From Limnobacter sp. SAORIC-580 (GTDB lineage Bacteria; Pseudomonadota; Gammaproteobacteria; Burkholderiales; Burkholderiaceae_B): a DNA stretch of 64,000 nucleotides. Shown piece after piece: positions 29,011-36,802 of the stretch. A model generated the notes under the pieces. It was not told the origin of the DNA and made no database searches. It saw only the letters and a program-made list of their open reading frames with translations. The first letter of the stretch is position 1; every line of letters starts with the position of its first letter. The translations under genes were made by a program, and so were the position numbers. Location: contig NZ_CP053084.1 in assembly GCF_013004065.1 (NCBI RefSeq), forward strand, positions 434,001 to 498,000, read 5' to 3'.

Positions 29011-30755
29011 AGCAGTTTGCAGAATTGTTCGCTGAACTGGATGGCTCTACCTCAACTTTGCACAAGGTGCAGGCTTTGCGGCATTACTTTGAACATGCGC
29101 CCGCTGAGGACGCCGCTTGGGCTGTGTACTTCTTGTCTGGCGGCAAGCCCAAGCGCACTGTACCCACACGCACACTGCGGGAGGTTGCCTTGCAGGTAAG
29201 TGGCCTGCCCGATTGGTTGTTTGAGGAAAGTTACCAGGCGGTGGGCGATTTGGCAGAAACAATCGCGCATGTATTGCCGACCTCATCCACATTGCCCGGC
29301 CAGTCGCAAGGCTTGGCCTGGTGGATGCAACACCGAATTCTGCCCCTGCGCAATCTGCCCGACGAAGATCGTATTGCGGCTGTACAAACCTGCTGGAATG
29401 AACTGACTGCCACGGAGCGATTCCTGTTTGTGAAACTGGTGGGCGGCGGATTTCGAGTGGGGGTGTCCAAGCTGTTGGTGACCCGTGCCTTGGCTGAACT
29501 GGCTGGGCTGGATGCCAAGCTGGTGGCCACTCGCATGATGGGGTTTGCCGATGCAAGCAATCAACCCACCGCGGAGCAGTTCAGCGCATTGTTGGCTGTA
29601 CCCGCAAACAGCAGCACAGGGCAAGACCCCGGCCGTTTGGGTCAGCCCTTGCCGTTTTTTCTGGCGCATCCCTTGCAGGAAGAGCCGGAGGAGTTGGGCC
29701 CACTTGAAGATTGGCTGGTGGAATGGAAGTACGACGGCATTCGAGCCCAGGTGGTGAAAGAGGGTGGGCAGGTGTGGGTGTGGTCGCGCGGTGAAGAGTT
29801 GGTCAGTGAACAGTTTCCGGAGTTGCAAGATGCGTTTGCGCACTGGCCCGACGGCTGTATTCTGGATGGCGAAATTTTGGTGTGGCAAGGCGATGCGCCA
29901 GCCGGGTTCAATGCTTTGCAAGGGCGTTTGAATCGCAAAGTGGTCAGCAAAAAATTGATGGCCGATGCGCCGGTTGTTTTTTTGGCTTATGACCTGCTTC
30001 GGCTTCATGGCGACAATATTGTGAATCTTCTTCAGCGTGAACGTCGAACTGCGCTGGAGAAATTTTATGCTTCACACCATGAACAAAGTACTGTGAATGC
30101 CATGCCGCGTTTGTTGTTGTCGCAAAGTGTGAAAGCACACAACTGGGATGCATTGAAGCTGTTGCGCGAAGAAAGCCGTGGGCGAGGTGTGGAAGGTTTC
30201 ATGTTGAAGCACCTGGAGTCCAAATACGGAGTTGGGCGCACCAAGGCCGATGGCTTGTGGTGGAAATGGAAAATTGATCCAATGACCGTGGACTGCGTGT
30301 TGGTGTATGCCCAGCGGGGCCATGGCCGCCGCGCAAGCTTGTACACGGACTACACCTTTGCCGTGTGGGAAACACCGCCCGCCTCGGAGGCGCAAGCGCA
30401 AGAGGTGGCACAGGCGATTGCGAACGGTGAGAAAGTGGAAGACACCGTGGCCCGTGGTTTGCCCCGTTTGGTGCCGTTTGCCAAGGCTTACTCTGGCCTG
30501 ACCGATGAAGAATTCAAGGAAGTGGATCGAGTTATTCGCAAACACACTGTGGACAAGTTTGGGCCGGTTCGCACTGTGGTGCCAGTGCTGGTTTTCGAAC
30601 TTGGTTTCGAAGCAATTTCCCGCTCCACTCGCCACAAAAGTGGAGTGGCCGTTCGTTTTCCACGTATGCTGCGCATTCGCCACGATAAACCTTTGCATGA
30701 AGCCGATCACCTTGCCGTGCTCGAAGCTTTGTTGCCCCCGGAGAATGCAGTTTGA
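29007..30755 (+). CDS. ATP-dependent DNA ligase (ligase-associated repair set)
   Basis: The enzyme seals nicks in DNA using ATP. The 582-residue chain has an N-terminal helical DNA-binding domain (about 1-200), the adenylation domain with the lysine motif EWKYDGIRAQV, motif III (LDGEILVW), motif IIIa (FLAYDLLRLHG), motif IV (VEGFMLKHLESKYGVGRTKADGLWWKWKID leads through V) and a C-terminal OB domain (VPVLVFELGFEAIS, then RFPRMLRIRHDK). The size and three-domain layout match the stand-alone ligases of the Lhr/PE/LIG/EXO set, not LigD of non-homologous end joining. The start overlaps the exonuclease stop by four bases. The end overlaps a DUF429 gene as TTGA. Confidence 0.95.
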   Translation: MKQFAELFAELDGSTSTLHKVQALRHYFEHAPAEDAAWAVYFLSGGKPKRTVPTRTLREVALQVSGLPDWLFEESYQAVGDLAETIAHVLPTSSTLPGQSQGLAWWMQHRILPLRNLPDEDRIAAVQTCWNELTATERFLFVKLVGGGFRVGVSKLLVTRALAELAGLDAKLVATRMMGFADASNQPTAEQFSALLAVPANSSTGQDPGRLGQPLPFFLAHPLQEEPEELGPLEDWLVEWKYDGIRAQVVKEGGQVWVWSRGEELVSEQFPELQDAFAHWPDGCILDGEILVWQGDAPAGFNALQGRLNRKVVSKKLMADAPVVFLAYDLLRLHGDNIVNLLQRERRTALEKFYASHHEQSTVNAMPRLLLSQSVKAHNWDALKLLREESRGRGVEGFMLKHLESKYGVGRTKADGLWWKWKIDPMTVDCVLVYAQRGHGRRASLYTDYTFAVWETPPASEAQAQEVAQAIANGEKVEDTVARGLPRLVPFAKAYSGLTDEEFKEVDRVIRKHTVDKFGPVRTVVPVLVFELGFEAISRSTRHKSGVAVRFPRMLRIRHDKPLHEADHLAVLEALLPPENAV

Positions 30756-31648
30756 ATCCCGAAAACAGTCGCTTGCTCGGCATTGATTTTTCCAGCAGCC
30801 CCACCAAGAAAAAGCCGATTGCTGTGGCTGTGGGCCACTGGCAAGGCGCTGTGCTGGCGGTTGATGAACTGATGTCGCTGACCACGCTGGGCGAGTTTGA
30901 AACCTTGTTGAAAGAGGGACCGCAGGCGTTTGGAAAATTCGAGCGCGCGGCAGGGCCTTTGGAACAGTTGGGGTTTGTGGCCGCGATTGACATGCCGTTT
31001 GGTTTGTCGCGCAAACTGGTCGAAGGTTTGAAGTGGCCTGGTGCCGGGCGTACCGACTTCAAGGCTTGGGAAAGCCTGATCAATTACTACAGTGCGCTAA
31101 GCCGTGAGCAAATTCGCGCCACTTTCAAAGCGTGGTGTGACGCAAGGCCTGCCGGGCACAAATTTGCGCACCGCGAGTGCGATGGTCCTGCGGGCTCCTC
31201 GCCTTCGATGAAGTGGGTGAACCCGCCGGTGGCCTACATGCTGCACGCCGGCGCACCGTTGTTGATGAAAACAGGCGTTCATATTCCTGGCATGCAGCGT
31301 GGCGACTCTACACGCGTGGCCTTGGAGGCCTACCCCGGCTACTTGGCTCGCAAGGTGTTGAACCGGGCCAGCTACAAAAGCGACGACCCGAAAAAAGACA
31401 CTGCGGACCGCCGCATGGCCCGCTCCGAGTTGTTGTGTGCCCTGGAGGAGGGCATGTTGTTTGGCATCAAGGTGCAGGTGAGGCCTTATTTGCGTGCGAA
31501 GTTGCTTGACGATGTCAAAGCCGATCACCTGGATGCAGTGTTGTGTTGCTTGGTCGCTGGGTGGGCAGCAAAACGTGCGGATTCCAATTTCGGTTTGCCC
31601 AAGCTGATCGACCCTGTGGAAGGCTGGATCGCGGGTGTGACGCCCTAA
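30752..31648 (+). CDS. DUF429 family protein (predicted RNase H-like nuclease)
   Basis: This 298-residue protein begins LLGIDFSSSPTKKKPIAVAVG, the first Asp-bearing strand of an RNase H-like fold. It has a second acidic strand, LGFVAAIDMPFGLSRKLVEGL, a VALEAYPGYLARKVL segment and, near the end, DDVKADHLDAVLCCLVAGWAA, where another Asp pair could complete a metal site. These are DUF429 landmarks; the activity of the family is not established as far as I know. It starts with TTG at 30752, overlapping the ligase TGA by TTGA, so its translation depends on the ligase. That makes it a candidate member of the same repair pathway. Its stop overlaps that of the convergent histidine kinase. Confidence 0.75.
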   Translation: MNPENSRLLGIDFSSSPTKKKPIAVAVGHWQGAVLAVDELMSLTTLGEFETLLKEGPQAFGKFERAAGPLEQLGFVAAIDMPFGLSRKLVEGLKWPGAGRTDFKAWESLINYYSALSREQIRATFKAWCDARPAGHKFAHRECDGPAGSSPSMKWVNPPVAYMLHAGAPLLMKTGVHIPGMQRGDSTRVALEAYPGYLARKVLNRASYKSDDPKKDTADRRMARSELLCALEEGMLFGIKVQVRPYLRAKLLDDVKADHLDAVLCCLVAGWAAKRADSNFGLPKLIDPVEGWIAGVTP

Positions 31649-33060
31649 GTGCCCTTGCCTGGCAATTCAATGCACACCAGCAAACCGTTTGGCGCGCAGT
31701 TTCGTGCGTCAAGCACCCCATTCACACGCTGAATCGACTTCTTGGCAATGGCCAAACCCAGACCATGGCCTGAGTGTTCCCCGTGCTTGAAAAATGGTGT
31801 GAACAGTTTGGGCAGCAGCGCGGCGGGCACGCCCGGCCCTTGATCCTTGATTTCAATGCGCAGCTGTTTTTCCTGAAGCGAGCAATCGATGCTCACGGCC
31901 GTGTTGGCAGGTGTGTGCTTGATCGCATTGCGAATGATATTGTCGAATGCGCCTTGCAGGCTTTCGGCATCGCAATTCAAACGCCAAAGTTTTATCCGGC
32001 TGTTGAACACCACTTGTTTGTTCTGTTGTTCGGCTTCAAATTGCGCGTCATCCACCACGGCCAACAACAATTCAATCACATTGTGTTCGCGGTTGCTTTC
32101 CGGGTTTTGCCTGGAGTCGAGTCGAGACAGGTTCAGCAGTTGTCCAATCAGGTTATCCAGTCTTTCCGCCTCGGTTTCGATGCGACTCAAGCTGGTATCC
32201 AGCTGTGCGGGGTTTTGGCGGGCAAGGCCCACAGCCAGATTCAGACGTGCCAATGGCGAGCGCAGTTCATGCGACACATCGTGCAACAGGGCTTTTTGTT
32301 GTTCAATGCGGGTTTCAATTTCTTCCGCCATGTGGTCAAAGCCGCTGAGTAGTTCACCAATTTCATCACTGCGTTTTTTGCCGGTTTTGTGGCTGTTTGA
32401 AATGCGCACACCCAAGCGGCCCTTGCCCGCTTCCCTGAACGCATTTTTCAAAGTGTTCAGTGGTCTGCTGAATGTGTAGGCCAGCACGCCCGCAAACAAC
32501 AGGCTGGCCAGAAATGCAGCAAACAGCCCGGCACCCGGTACGGGTGGAAGTGGCGGTTCAAGCGCCTCGCGTTGCTTGCGTTTTTCACTGTGAGTTTGTT
32601 CAGGTTCGCCAGTGTTGGGATTGGCTGTGTTTGCTGGTTCCAGATGGCGACGATTGCGTGGAATGAAAAGAATCCATTGCGACTGGTCCTGCGCAGTTAC
32701 TTTCAAAATTCCTTGCTCGGTTGATTCATTGTTGTTGAACAAGGCGGTAATCCGTTGCTGAATGTTCTCAGGCACCTCGCGGCTTAAAATTTCCTGGCCC
32801 TCGCTCGACACGGCAAACACCGGTATGGCATTGCCGGTTCGTTGGCGATTGCGGTCCAGCAGGTCCCGCAGGGCATCTGGCCCTTTGCCTTCGAGTACTT
32901 CCTGAATGGTTTCAAGCATGAATTGCGCGCGTGGGCCTTCAGCAAGGTCGCTGCTGGCAGGCTTTTCCCGCATCAGGTACAGTGCGGTGCCCGTGGCAAC
33001 AGCCGCAGCAATCAGGCACAACCAAAAACCAAAGAAGAATTTCCAGAACAACTTGCCCAT
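31645..33060 (-). CDS. CpxA-like sensor histidine kinase
   Basis: This 471-residue inner-membrane sensor has a first helix at residues 7-27 (FFFGFWLCLIAAAVATGTALY), a periplasmic sensor region to about 175, and a second helix (AGLFAAFLASLLFAGVLAYTF). A HAMP domain follows (SRPLNTLKNAFREAGKGRLGVRI), then the H-box HDVSHELRSPLARLNLAVGLA, the N-box IIRNAIKHT and the G boxes DQGPGVP and GLGLAIAKK. HDVSHELRSPLARL is typical of the CpxA branch of the EnvZ/OmpR kinases. It is 14 bases downstream of the response-regulator gene. The periplasmic loop is Glu/Arg-rich and carries an unusual Asn/Pro/Thr-rich insertion (about 145-165). Confidence 0.9.
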   Translation of the reverse strand: MGKLFWKFFFGFWLCLIAAAVATGTALYLMREKPASSDLAEGPRAQFMLETIQEVLEGKGPDALRDLLDRNRQRTGNAIPVFAVSSEGQEILSREVPENIQQRITALFNNNESTEQGILKVTAQDQSQWILFIPRNRRHLEPANTANPNTGEPEQTHSEKRKQREALEPPLPPVPGAGLFAAFLASLLFAGVLAYTFSRPLNTLKNAFREAGKGRLGVRISNSHKTGKKRSDEIGELLSGFDHMAEEIETRIEQQKALLHDVSHELRSPLARLNLAVGLARQNPAQLDTSLSRIETEAERLDNLIGQLLNLSRLDSRQNPESNREHNVIELLLAVVDDAQFEAEQQNKQVVFNSRIKLWRLNCDAESLQGAFDNIIRNAIKHTPANTAVSIDCSLQEKQLRIEIKDQGPGVPAALLPKLFTPFFKHGEHSGHGLGLAIAKKSIQRVNGVLDARNCAPNGLLVCIELPGKGT

Positions 33061-33074
33061 GAATGTAGCCCTGG

Positions 33075-33761
33075 CTAATCGAGACTGAGCTGATAGCCCT
33101 GCCCGCGAATGGTGTGCAAGGTCAAGGGCAGGCGCTCATCGTTCAGATTCAGTTTGTTGCGCAGGCTGCTCAAGTGCACATCAATGCTGCGGTCAAATCG
33201 TTCCAACGGGCGACCCAAGCCCTGTTCACTCAGTGCGGCTTTGCTGACCACCTGGCCTGCATGGCTGGCCAATACCTCCAGCAAATTAAACTCGGCGCTT
33301 GTCAGTTCTACCTCGTTGCCGTTCAACAGCACCTTGCGTTTGGCGGGTTGCACTTCCAGTGGGCCCAACTGAAGTGCCTGCTTCGGCGCGTTGCTGGAAT
33401 CATTGGCGCGCCGCAAAATTGCACGGACACGGGCCACAATTTCACGAGGCAGGCAAGGTTTGGGCACGTAGTCGTCGGCACCAAGCTCCAACCCCACAAT
33501 GCGGTCAATGTTGTCGCCCCGCGCAGTCAGCATCAGCACGGGGGTGTTGTACTTCAGGCGAATCTGTTTCAGGGTTTCAAGCCCGCTTTGCTGCGGCATC
33601 ATGACATCGAGCACCACCAGCTGGTATTGATCGTCCGCCAGTTTTTTCAAACCCTCAATTGGATTTGCGCAATGCTCCGCCTCAAAGCCTTCGCCGCGCA
33701 AGTATTCGCACAGCATTTCGCCCAGTTCAATGTCGTCGTCGATGTGAAGTATTTTCGTCAT
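33075..33761 (-). CDS. CpxR-like OmpR-family response regulator
   Basis: This 228-residue regulator has a receiver domain (ILHIDDDIELGEML, phospho-acceptor Asp in LVVLDVMMPQQSG, conserved Lys in DDYVPKP) and a C-terminal winged helix (LTSAEFNLLEVLASHAGQVVSK, then RSIDVHLSSLRNKL and TIRGQGYQLS). RSIDVHLSSLR is close to the CpxR recognition helix. The start is taken at MTKILHID; a codon 16 residues upstream would run into the divergent promoter. The gene is transcribed away from a CpxP/Spy-like gene, and a GTAAA-N5-GTAAA box lies in between. This layout matches cpxRA/cpxP. Confidence 0.92.
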   Translation of the reverse strand: MTKILHIDDDIELGEMLCEYLRGEGFEAEHCANPIEGLKKLADDQYQLVVLDVMMPQQSGLETLKQIRLKYNTPVLMLTARGDNIDRIVGLELGADDYVPKPCLPREIVARVRAILRRANDSSNAPKQALQLGPLEVQPAKRKVLLNGNEVELTSAEFNLLEVLASHAGQVVSKAALSEQGLGRPLERFDRSIDVHLSSLRNKLNLNDERLPLTLHTIRGQGYQLSLD

Positions 33762-33813
33762 GGCTTCAATATTACTAGGCAGCCTGGGTTGATGCGCAAT
33801 TGTTTGCAAGCGC

Positions 33814-33828
33814 TTTACCCATCTTTAC
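33814..33828 (-). promoter_or_regulatory. CpxR-type box GTAAA-N5-GTAAA
   Basis: The plus strand reads TTTAC-CCATC-TTTAC, so the minus strand reads GTAAA-N5-GTAAA, an exact match to the direct-repeat site known for E. coli CpxR. A third TTTAC lies at 33845-33849. The box sits between the divergent cpxR-like gene and the CpxP/Spy-like gene. Confidence 0.72.
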
Positions 33829-33897
33829 ACAGCCTACATCCTCGTTTACAAGCCGGTTTTGCACAATGCAGTTGTCCATTACACAAGGAGTAGGCAA

Positions 33898-34407
33898 ATG
33901 AATGTATCCAGACTAACCATCCAGAAAATGATTGCTGTCACTGCAATGGCCATGGCGATTCCCATGAGTGCGTATGCGGGTCATCACGAGGAGGGTGGTA
34001 AAAAGCAACATTCAGAAATGCGTCATCACCACAAGCATGGTGGCATGGGCATGTTGAAACAGCTTGATTTGACCGAGGCCCAGCAAGCGCAAGTGAAACA
34101 GATTATGGACAAGCAAAGGACCGAGATGAAAGCAGCCATGAGTGATCGCCGTGCACACCGCGAAGAAATGAAATCGATTGTTGAGCAAGACACATTCGAT
34201 GCTGCCAAAGCGGAGCGTTTGATTGCCCAGCAGCAGGAACAGGAGCGTGCCACCAAATTGAGCATGCTGCGCACCCAGCACGAAATTTACAAAGTGTTGA
34301 CCCCCGAGCAGCGCGAAAAGGCCAAAGTGATTCGTGCGGAATGGAAAGAGAAGATGAAGGACCGTTACAACAAACGCAAGGCGGAGAGTGCAAGTAATGC
34401 CATGTAA
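33898..34407 (+). CDS. CpxP/Spy-family periplasmic protein
   Basis: This 169-residue protein has a signal peptide (MIAVTAMAMAIPMSAYA, then GHHEEGG) and two LTxxQ motifs, LDLTEAQQAQV and VLTPEQREK, which define the CpxP/Spy/CnrX-like family. The first 35 mature residues are rich in His, Lys and Met (HHHKHGGMGM), which could bind metal. The rest is highly charged and helical, as in the Spy chaperone cradle. AAGGAG precedes the ATG at 33898; the open frame further upstream would overlap the promoter. In E. coli, CpxP inhibits CpxA and Spy protects unfolded envelope proteins; which of the two this is cannot be told. Its divergent position to the cpxR-like gene argues for CpxP. Confidence 0.88.
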   Translation: MNVSRLTIQKMIAVTAMAMAIPMSAYAGHHEEGGKKQHSEMRHHHKHGGMGMLKQLDLTEAQQAQVKQIMDKQRTEMKAAMSDRRAHREEMKSIVEQDTFDAAKAERLIAQQQEQERATKLSMLRTQHEIYKVLTPEQREKAKVIRAEWKEKMKDRYNKRKAESASNAM

Positions 34408-34503
34408 TACCTGAATTTTGTAGGTACTTTCCCAACCACCTTTTGAAGTATCCCAGTAGTAGCACTTTTGCCCCTATACTGTTTCAAAAAAAGGAGACAG
34501 TTA

Positions 34504-35280
34504 ATGGGGCAATCTTTTATTCGACTCGCATTGGCCTGCACTTTGACAGCAGCCAGCACCACAGCAATCGCAGCCCCTCCGGGCTTGCTCATGACCTACA
34601 GCTTTGACAGTTTGTCGGGCAAGTTTGGTCAAGCACAGGAAATCAAGGCCAGATCCTTCACCTTGGGTGCAACCCTGGTGGGCGAGGGTTATCGCGCTTC
34701 CCTGTTTGTACCCTACATTTCGCTGGAAGGCCCCGGTACCCTGGTGGCAGGCACGGTGACAGGTACCAATGGCCCGGCACGTCGCAGTGAGCAAGGCTTG
34801 GGTGACATGGTGGCCACGTACACTACCGATATTATCGGCGGCATTCAAACCAAGGGCTTTGCCATGTCGGCAACAGGCTTGGTAAAAATTGCAACCGGCA
34901 ATGAAGACCGGGGGCTTGGTACAGGTAAGACAGACTACGGCATTCAGACTGACCTGGCCTATCGCTTTAACAATGGTTTTGGACTGACCGCAGTGCTGGG
35001 GCGCCAGTATTATGGCGATACGCCCGAATTGCCTTTGCTCAACGGCAATTACGGCACCGTGGGCGTGAATTTCCCCTTGGGTGATTCTTTGTTCATCAAC
35101 CTGACCACCTCTCAGCGGGATGAACTGCTGGCAGGCACCGAGAAGCGCAAGGAAAGGGCAATTTCAGCCGTGTATGCGCTGGACACCACTTCAGCCTTGC
35201 AGTTTGGTTACACCAAAGGCCGCAGCACGGCCAGCCCCGACGATGTTCTGTCGGTCAGCTATGTGTCACAGGTTGAATAA
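34504..35280 (+). CDS. Secreted outer-membrane barrel-like protein, unknown function
   Basis: This 258-residue protein starts with a signal peptide (LALACTLTAASTTAIA, then APPGLL). The rest is made of alternating strands with Gly, Tyr and Thr (YSFDSLSGKFGQAQEIKARS, YGIQTDLAYRFNNGFGLTAV, ALQFGYTKGRS), as in a small outer-membrane beta-barrel of the DUF3187/transporter or OmpW-like size. It ends in SVSYVSQVE rather than a terminal Phe or Trp, so it may not be a BamA-recognised barrel. AAGGAG lies just before the ATG at 34504, and TATACT (34475-34480) could be its -10 box. It follows the CpxP-like gene by 96 bases and might belong to the same envelope response, which is inference. Confidence 0.65.
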   Translation: MGQSFIRLALACTLTAASTTAIAAPPGLLMTYSFDSLSGKFGQAQEIKARSFTLGATLVGEGYRASLFVPYISLEGPGTLVAGTVTGTNGPARRSEQGLGDMVATYTTDIIGGIQTKGFAMSATGLVKIATGNEDRGLGTGKTDYGIQTDLAYRFNNGFGLTAVLGRQYYGDTPELPLLNGNYGTVGVNFPLGDSLFINLTTSQRDELLAGTEKRKERAISAVYALDTTSALQFGYTKGRSTASPDDVLSVSYVSQVE

Positions 35281-35304
35281 AACGGGATAAAAATCCTGGC
35301 GATA

Positions 35305-35332
35305 CTGAGGTGATGCAAAAGCGTCACCTCGG
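35305..35332 (+). other. Strong RNA hairpin without U-tract
   Basis: GAGGTGATGC and GCGTCACCTC pair over 10 bp with one T-G wobble around an AAAA loop, and two more outer pairs extend it. No T run follows, so it is not a standard terminator. It lies 25 bases after the barrel gene and 70 before the carbonic anhydrase gene. Confidence 0.5.
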
Positions 35333-35401
35333 GCTCTCCCCAATGCCGCGTCATGCTGCGCTGCAGTAAAATGAAGGCCTTGACTCCAACAGGCGAACAA
35401 C

Positions 35402-36061
35402 GTGTCCAAAGACCTCTCACACCTTCTTGATGCCAACCAAACTTGGGCTGCGGCTCAGGTGGACAAAGACCCCGAATTTTTCAAACGCCTCGAGAATCAG
35501 CAATCTCCGGAGTACTTCTGGATTGGTTGTTCCGATAGCCGTGTACCGGCCAACACCATTGTCAATTTGCAGCCCGGCGAAGTTTTTGTACACCGCAACG
35601 TGGCCAACCAGGTGTTTCATGGCGATTTGAATGGTCAATCGGCCACGCAGTTCGCTGTCGAGTTTTTGAAAGTTAAACACATTATTGTGTGTGGTCATTA
35701 TGGCTGCTCGGGCGTGCGCATGGCCATGCGGGGCGACAGGGTGGGTTTGGCCGATGCATGGGTGCGCCCCATTCACCAGTTGGCGCGCAGACACGGGCTT
35801 GTCACTTGCGACGCAGCCCTTGAGCAGAAATGCCACGATCAACTGTGCGAATTGAACGTGATTGAGCAGGTGAAACACCTGTGCGAGAGCACCTTGATTG
35901 AGGATGCTTGGGAGCGCGGACAAGACCTCACGGTGCATGGCTGGTTGTATAGCCTGAAAGACGGCATTGTGCGAAACCTTCAAATCTCCATCTCTGACCC
36001 CAAGGATCTCGACAAGATTTACACCGATGCGGTAACCGCATTGAAAAAGCGTTACAGCTAA
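35402..36061 (+). CDS. can: Beta-class carbonic anhydrase
   Basis: The enzyme interconverts CO2 and bicarbonate in the cytoplasm. The 219-residue protein is collinear with E. coli Can. Zinc ligands are Cys43, Asp45, His99 and Cys102 (motifs CSDSRVPAN and CGHYGCSG), each one residue later than in the E. coli protein. The start is a GTG at 35402 with AGGCGA upstream. It stands alone between the barrel gene and the 70-aa/GNAT/TetR operon. Confidence 0.96.
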   Translation: MSKDLSHLLDANQTWAAAQVDKDPEFFKRLENQQSPEYFWIGCSDSRVPANTIVNLQPGEVFVHRNVANQVFHGDLNGQSATQFAVEFLKVKHIIVCGHYGCSGVRMAMRGDRVGLADAWVRPIHQLARRHGLVTCDAALEQKCHDQLCELNVIEQVKHLCESTLIEDAWERGQDLTVHGWLYSLKDGIVRNLQISISDPKDLDKIYTDAVTALKKRYS

Positions 36062-36091
36062 TCGATTCTTGGTCTAGAATGAGAAAATAAT

Positions 36092-36107
36092 TCAAGCGTT
36101 TGTTTGA
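36092..36107. promoter_or_regulatory. TetR-type operator upstream of the 70-aa/GNAT/TetR operon
   Basis: TCAAGCGTTTGTTTGA matches the perfect palindrome upstream of atuA at 13 of 16 positions, and the flanks match too (21 of 25 bases over 36086-36110). A wider inverted repeat, AATTCAA-N8-TTGAATT (36089-36110), contains it. It overlaps the -35 half of the candidate promoter, as expected for repression. Confidence 0.6.
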
Positions 36108-36127
36108 ATTGTGGGTTCATTTAAAAT
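36100..36127 (+). promoter_or_regulatory. Candidate promoter of the 70-aa/GNAT/TetR operon
   Basis: TTGTTT (36100-36105) and TAAAAT (36122-36127, five of six) are 16 bases apart. The -10 is good and the -35 is weak. It lies 18 bases before the first start codon of the operon. Confidence 0.4.
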
Positions 36128-36144
36128 TCTAGGAGACGATTTAC

Positions 36145-36357
36145 ATGGCTTTCTCAACCCAATCCAAACTGGGCGATTTGCTGGACAACCCCCAAACCGC
36201 AGCAATTTTGGAAAAACACATGCCCGGCATTTCTACACATCCGCAAATCGGCATGGGCAAGGGCTTCCCATTGGCTGTTGTGGCCAATTTTTCTGGTGGT
36301 TTGATTACCCAGGAAATGCTGGAAGCAGTTGATGCTGAATTCGCTGCATTGGGCTGA
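36145..36357 (+). CDS. Conserved-looking 70-residue protein, unknown function
   Basis: This is a short protein with no signal peptide or transmembrane helix. It reads as a compact all-helical unit: SKLGDLLDNPQTAAILEKHMPG, then STHPQIGMGKGFPLAVVANF and ITQEMLEAVDAEFAAL. I recall similar short modules at the C-termini of some secreted hydrolases, but I cannot name the domain with certainty. Composition and a perfect AGGAG ribosome-binding site make it a real gene. It is the first gene of a run with a GNAT acetyltransferase (8 bases on) and a TetR regulator, behind an operator-like repeat shared with atuA. Confidence 0.75.
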   Translation: MAFSTQSKLGDLLDNPQTAAILEKHMPGISTHPQIGMGKGFPLAVVANFSGGLITQEMLEAVDAEFAALG

Positions 36358-36365
36358 TCGATTCG

Positions 36366-36788
36366 TTGATTCGGATTGACTGTTCCAGTTGGTTGATCAA
36401 CGGCGAGTGGGCCAGTTCCATTCGCCGTTCTGTTTTTGTTCAAGAGCAGGGCATTGATGAATCCGAAGAATGGGATGAACACGACTCGGTTTCTACTCAT
36501 GTGCTTGCCTGGTTAGGCGACAAGCCCGTGGGCACAGCAAGGTTGTTGCCTGAAGGAAAAATTGGCCGAATGGCTGTACTCCCTGAATTCAGAAGCCAGG
36601 GAATAGGTAGTGCCATGTTGCTGGCTTTGCTGGCAGTGGCCAAAGAAAAAAATTTGCCGCAGGTGCGCCTGAGTGCGCAGCAGCAGGCGATCGAATTTTA
36701 CAGTCGACATGGTTTTGCACCGTGTGGTAAAGCCCACATGGAGGTGGGAATACCCCACCAGTGGATGGTGCGAGACCTGACAACATAA
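36366..36788 (+). CDS. GNAT-family N-acetyltransferase
   Basis: This 140-residue enzyme transfers an acetyl group from acetyl-CoA to an unknown amine. It has the usual opening (WASSIRRSVFVQEQGI), the core strand VGTARLLPEGKIGRMAVLP and the CoA pyrophosphate loop RSQGIGSAML, followed by AIEFYSRHGFAPCGKAHMEVGIPH. That ending resembles the ElaA/YitI-like subgroup. The start is a TTG at 36366 with no clear ribosome-binding site; it lies eight bases after the previous stop, so translation is probably coupled. The TetR gene starts 14 bases after it. Confidence 0.87.
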   Translation: MIRIDCSSWLINGEWASSIRRSVFVQEQGIDESEEWDEHDSVSTHVLAWLGDKPVGTARLLPEGKIGRMAVLPEFRSQGIGSAMLLALLAVAKEKNLPQVRLSAQQQAIEFYSRHGFAPCGKAHMEVGIPHQWMVRDLTT

Positions 36789-36802
36789 AAAAGGACTGGG
36801 TT

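Noticed and set aside
33859..33897. N-terminal extension of the CpxP/Spy-like gene
   Set aside because: The extension has no signal-peptide character and overlaps the expected promoter; the ATG at 33898 has AAGGAG.
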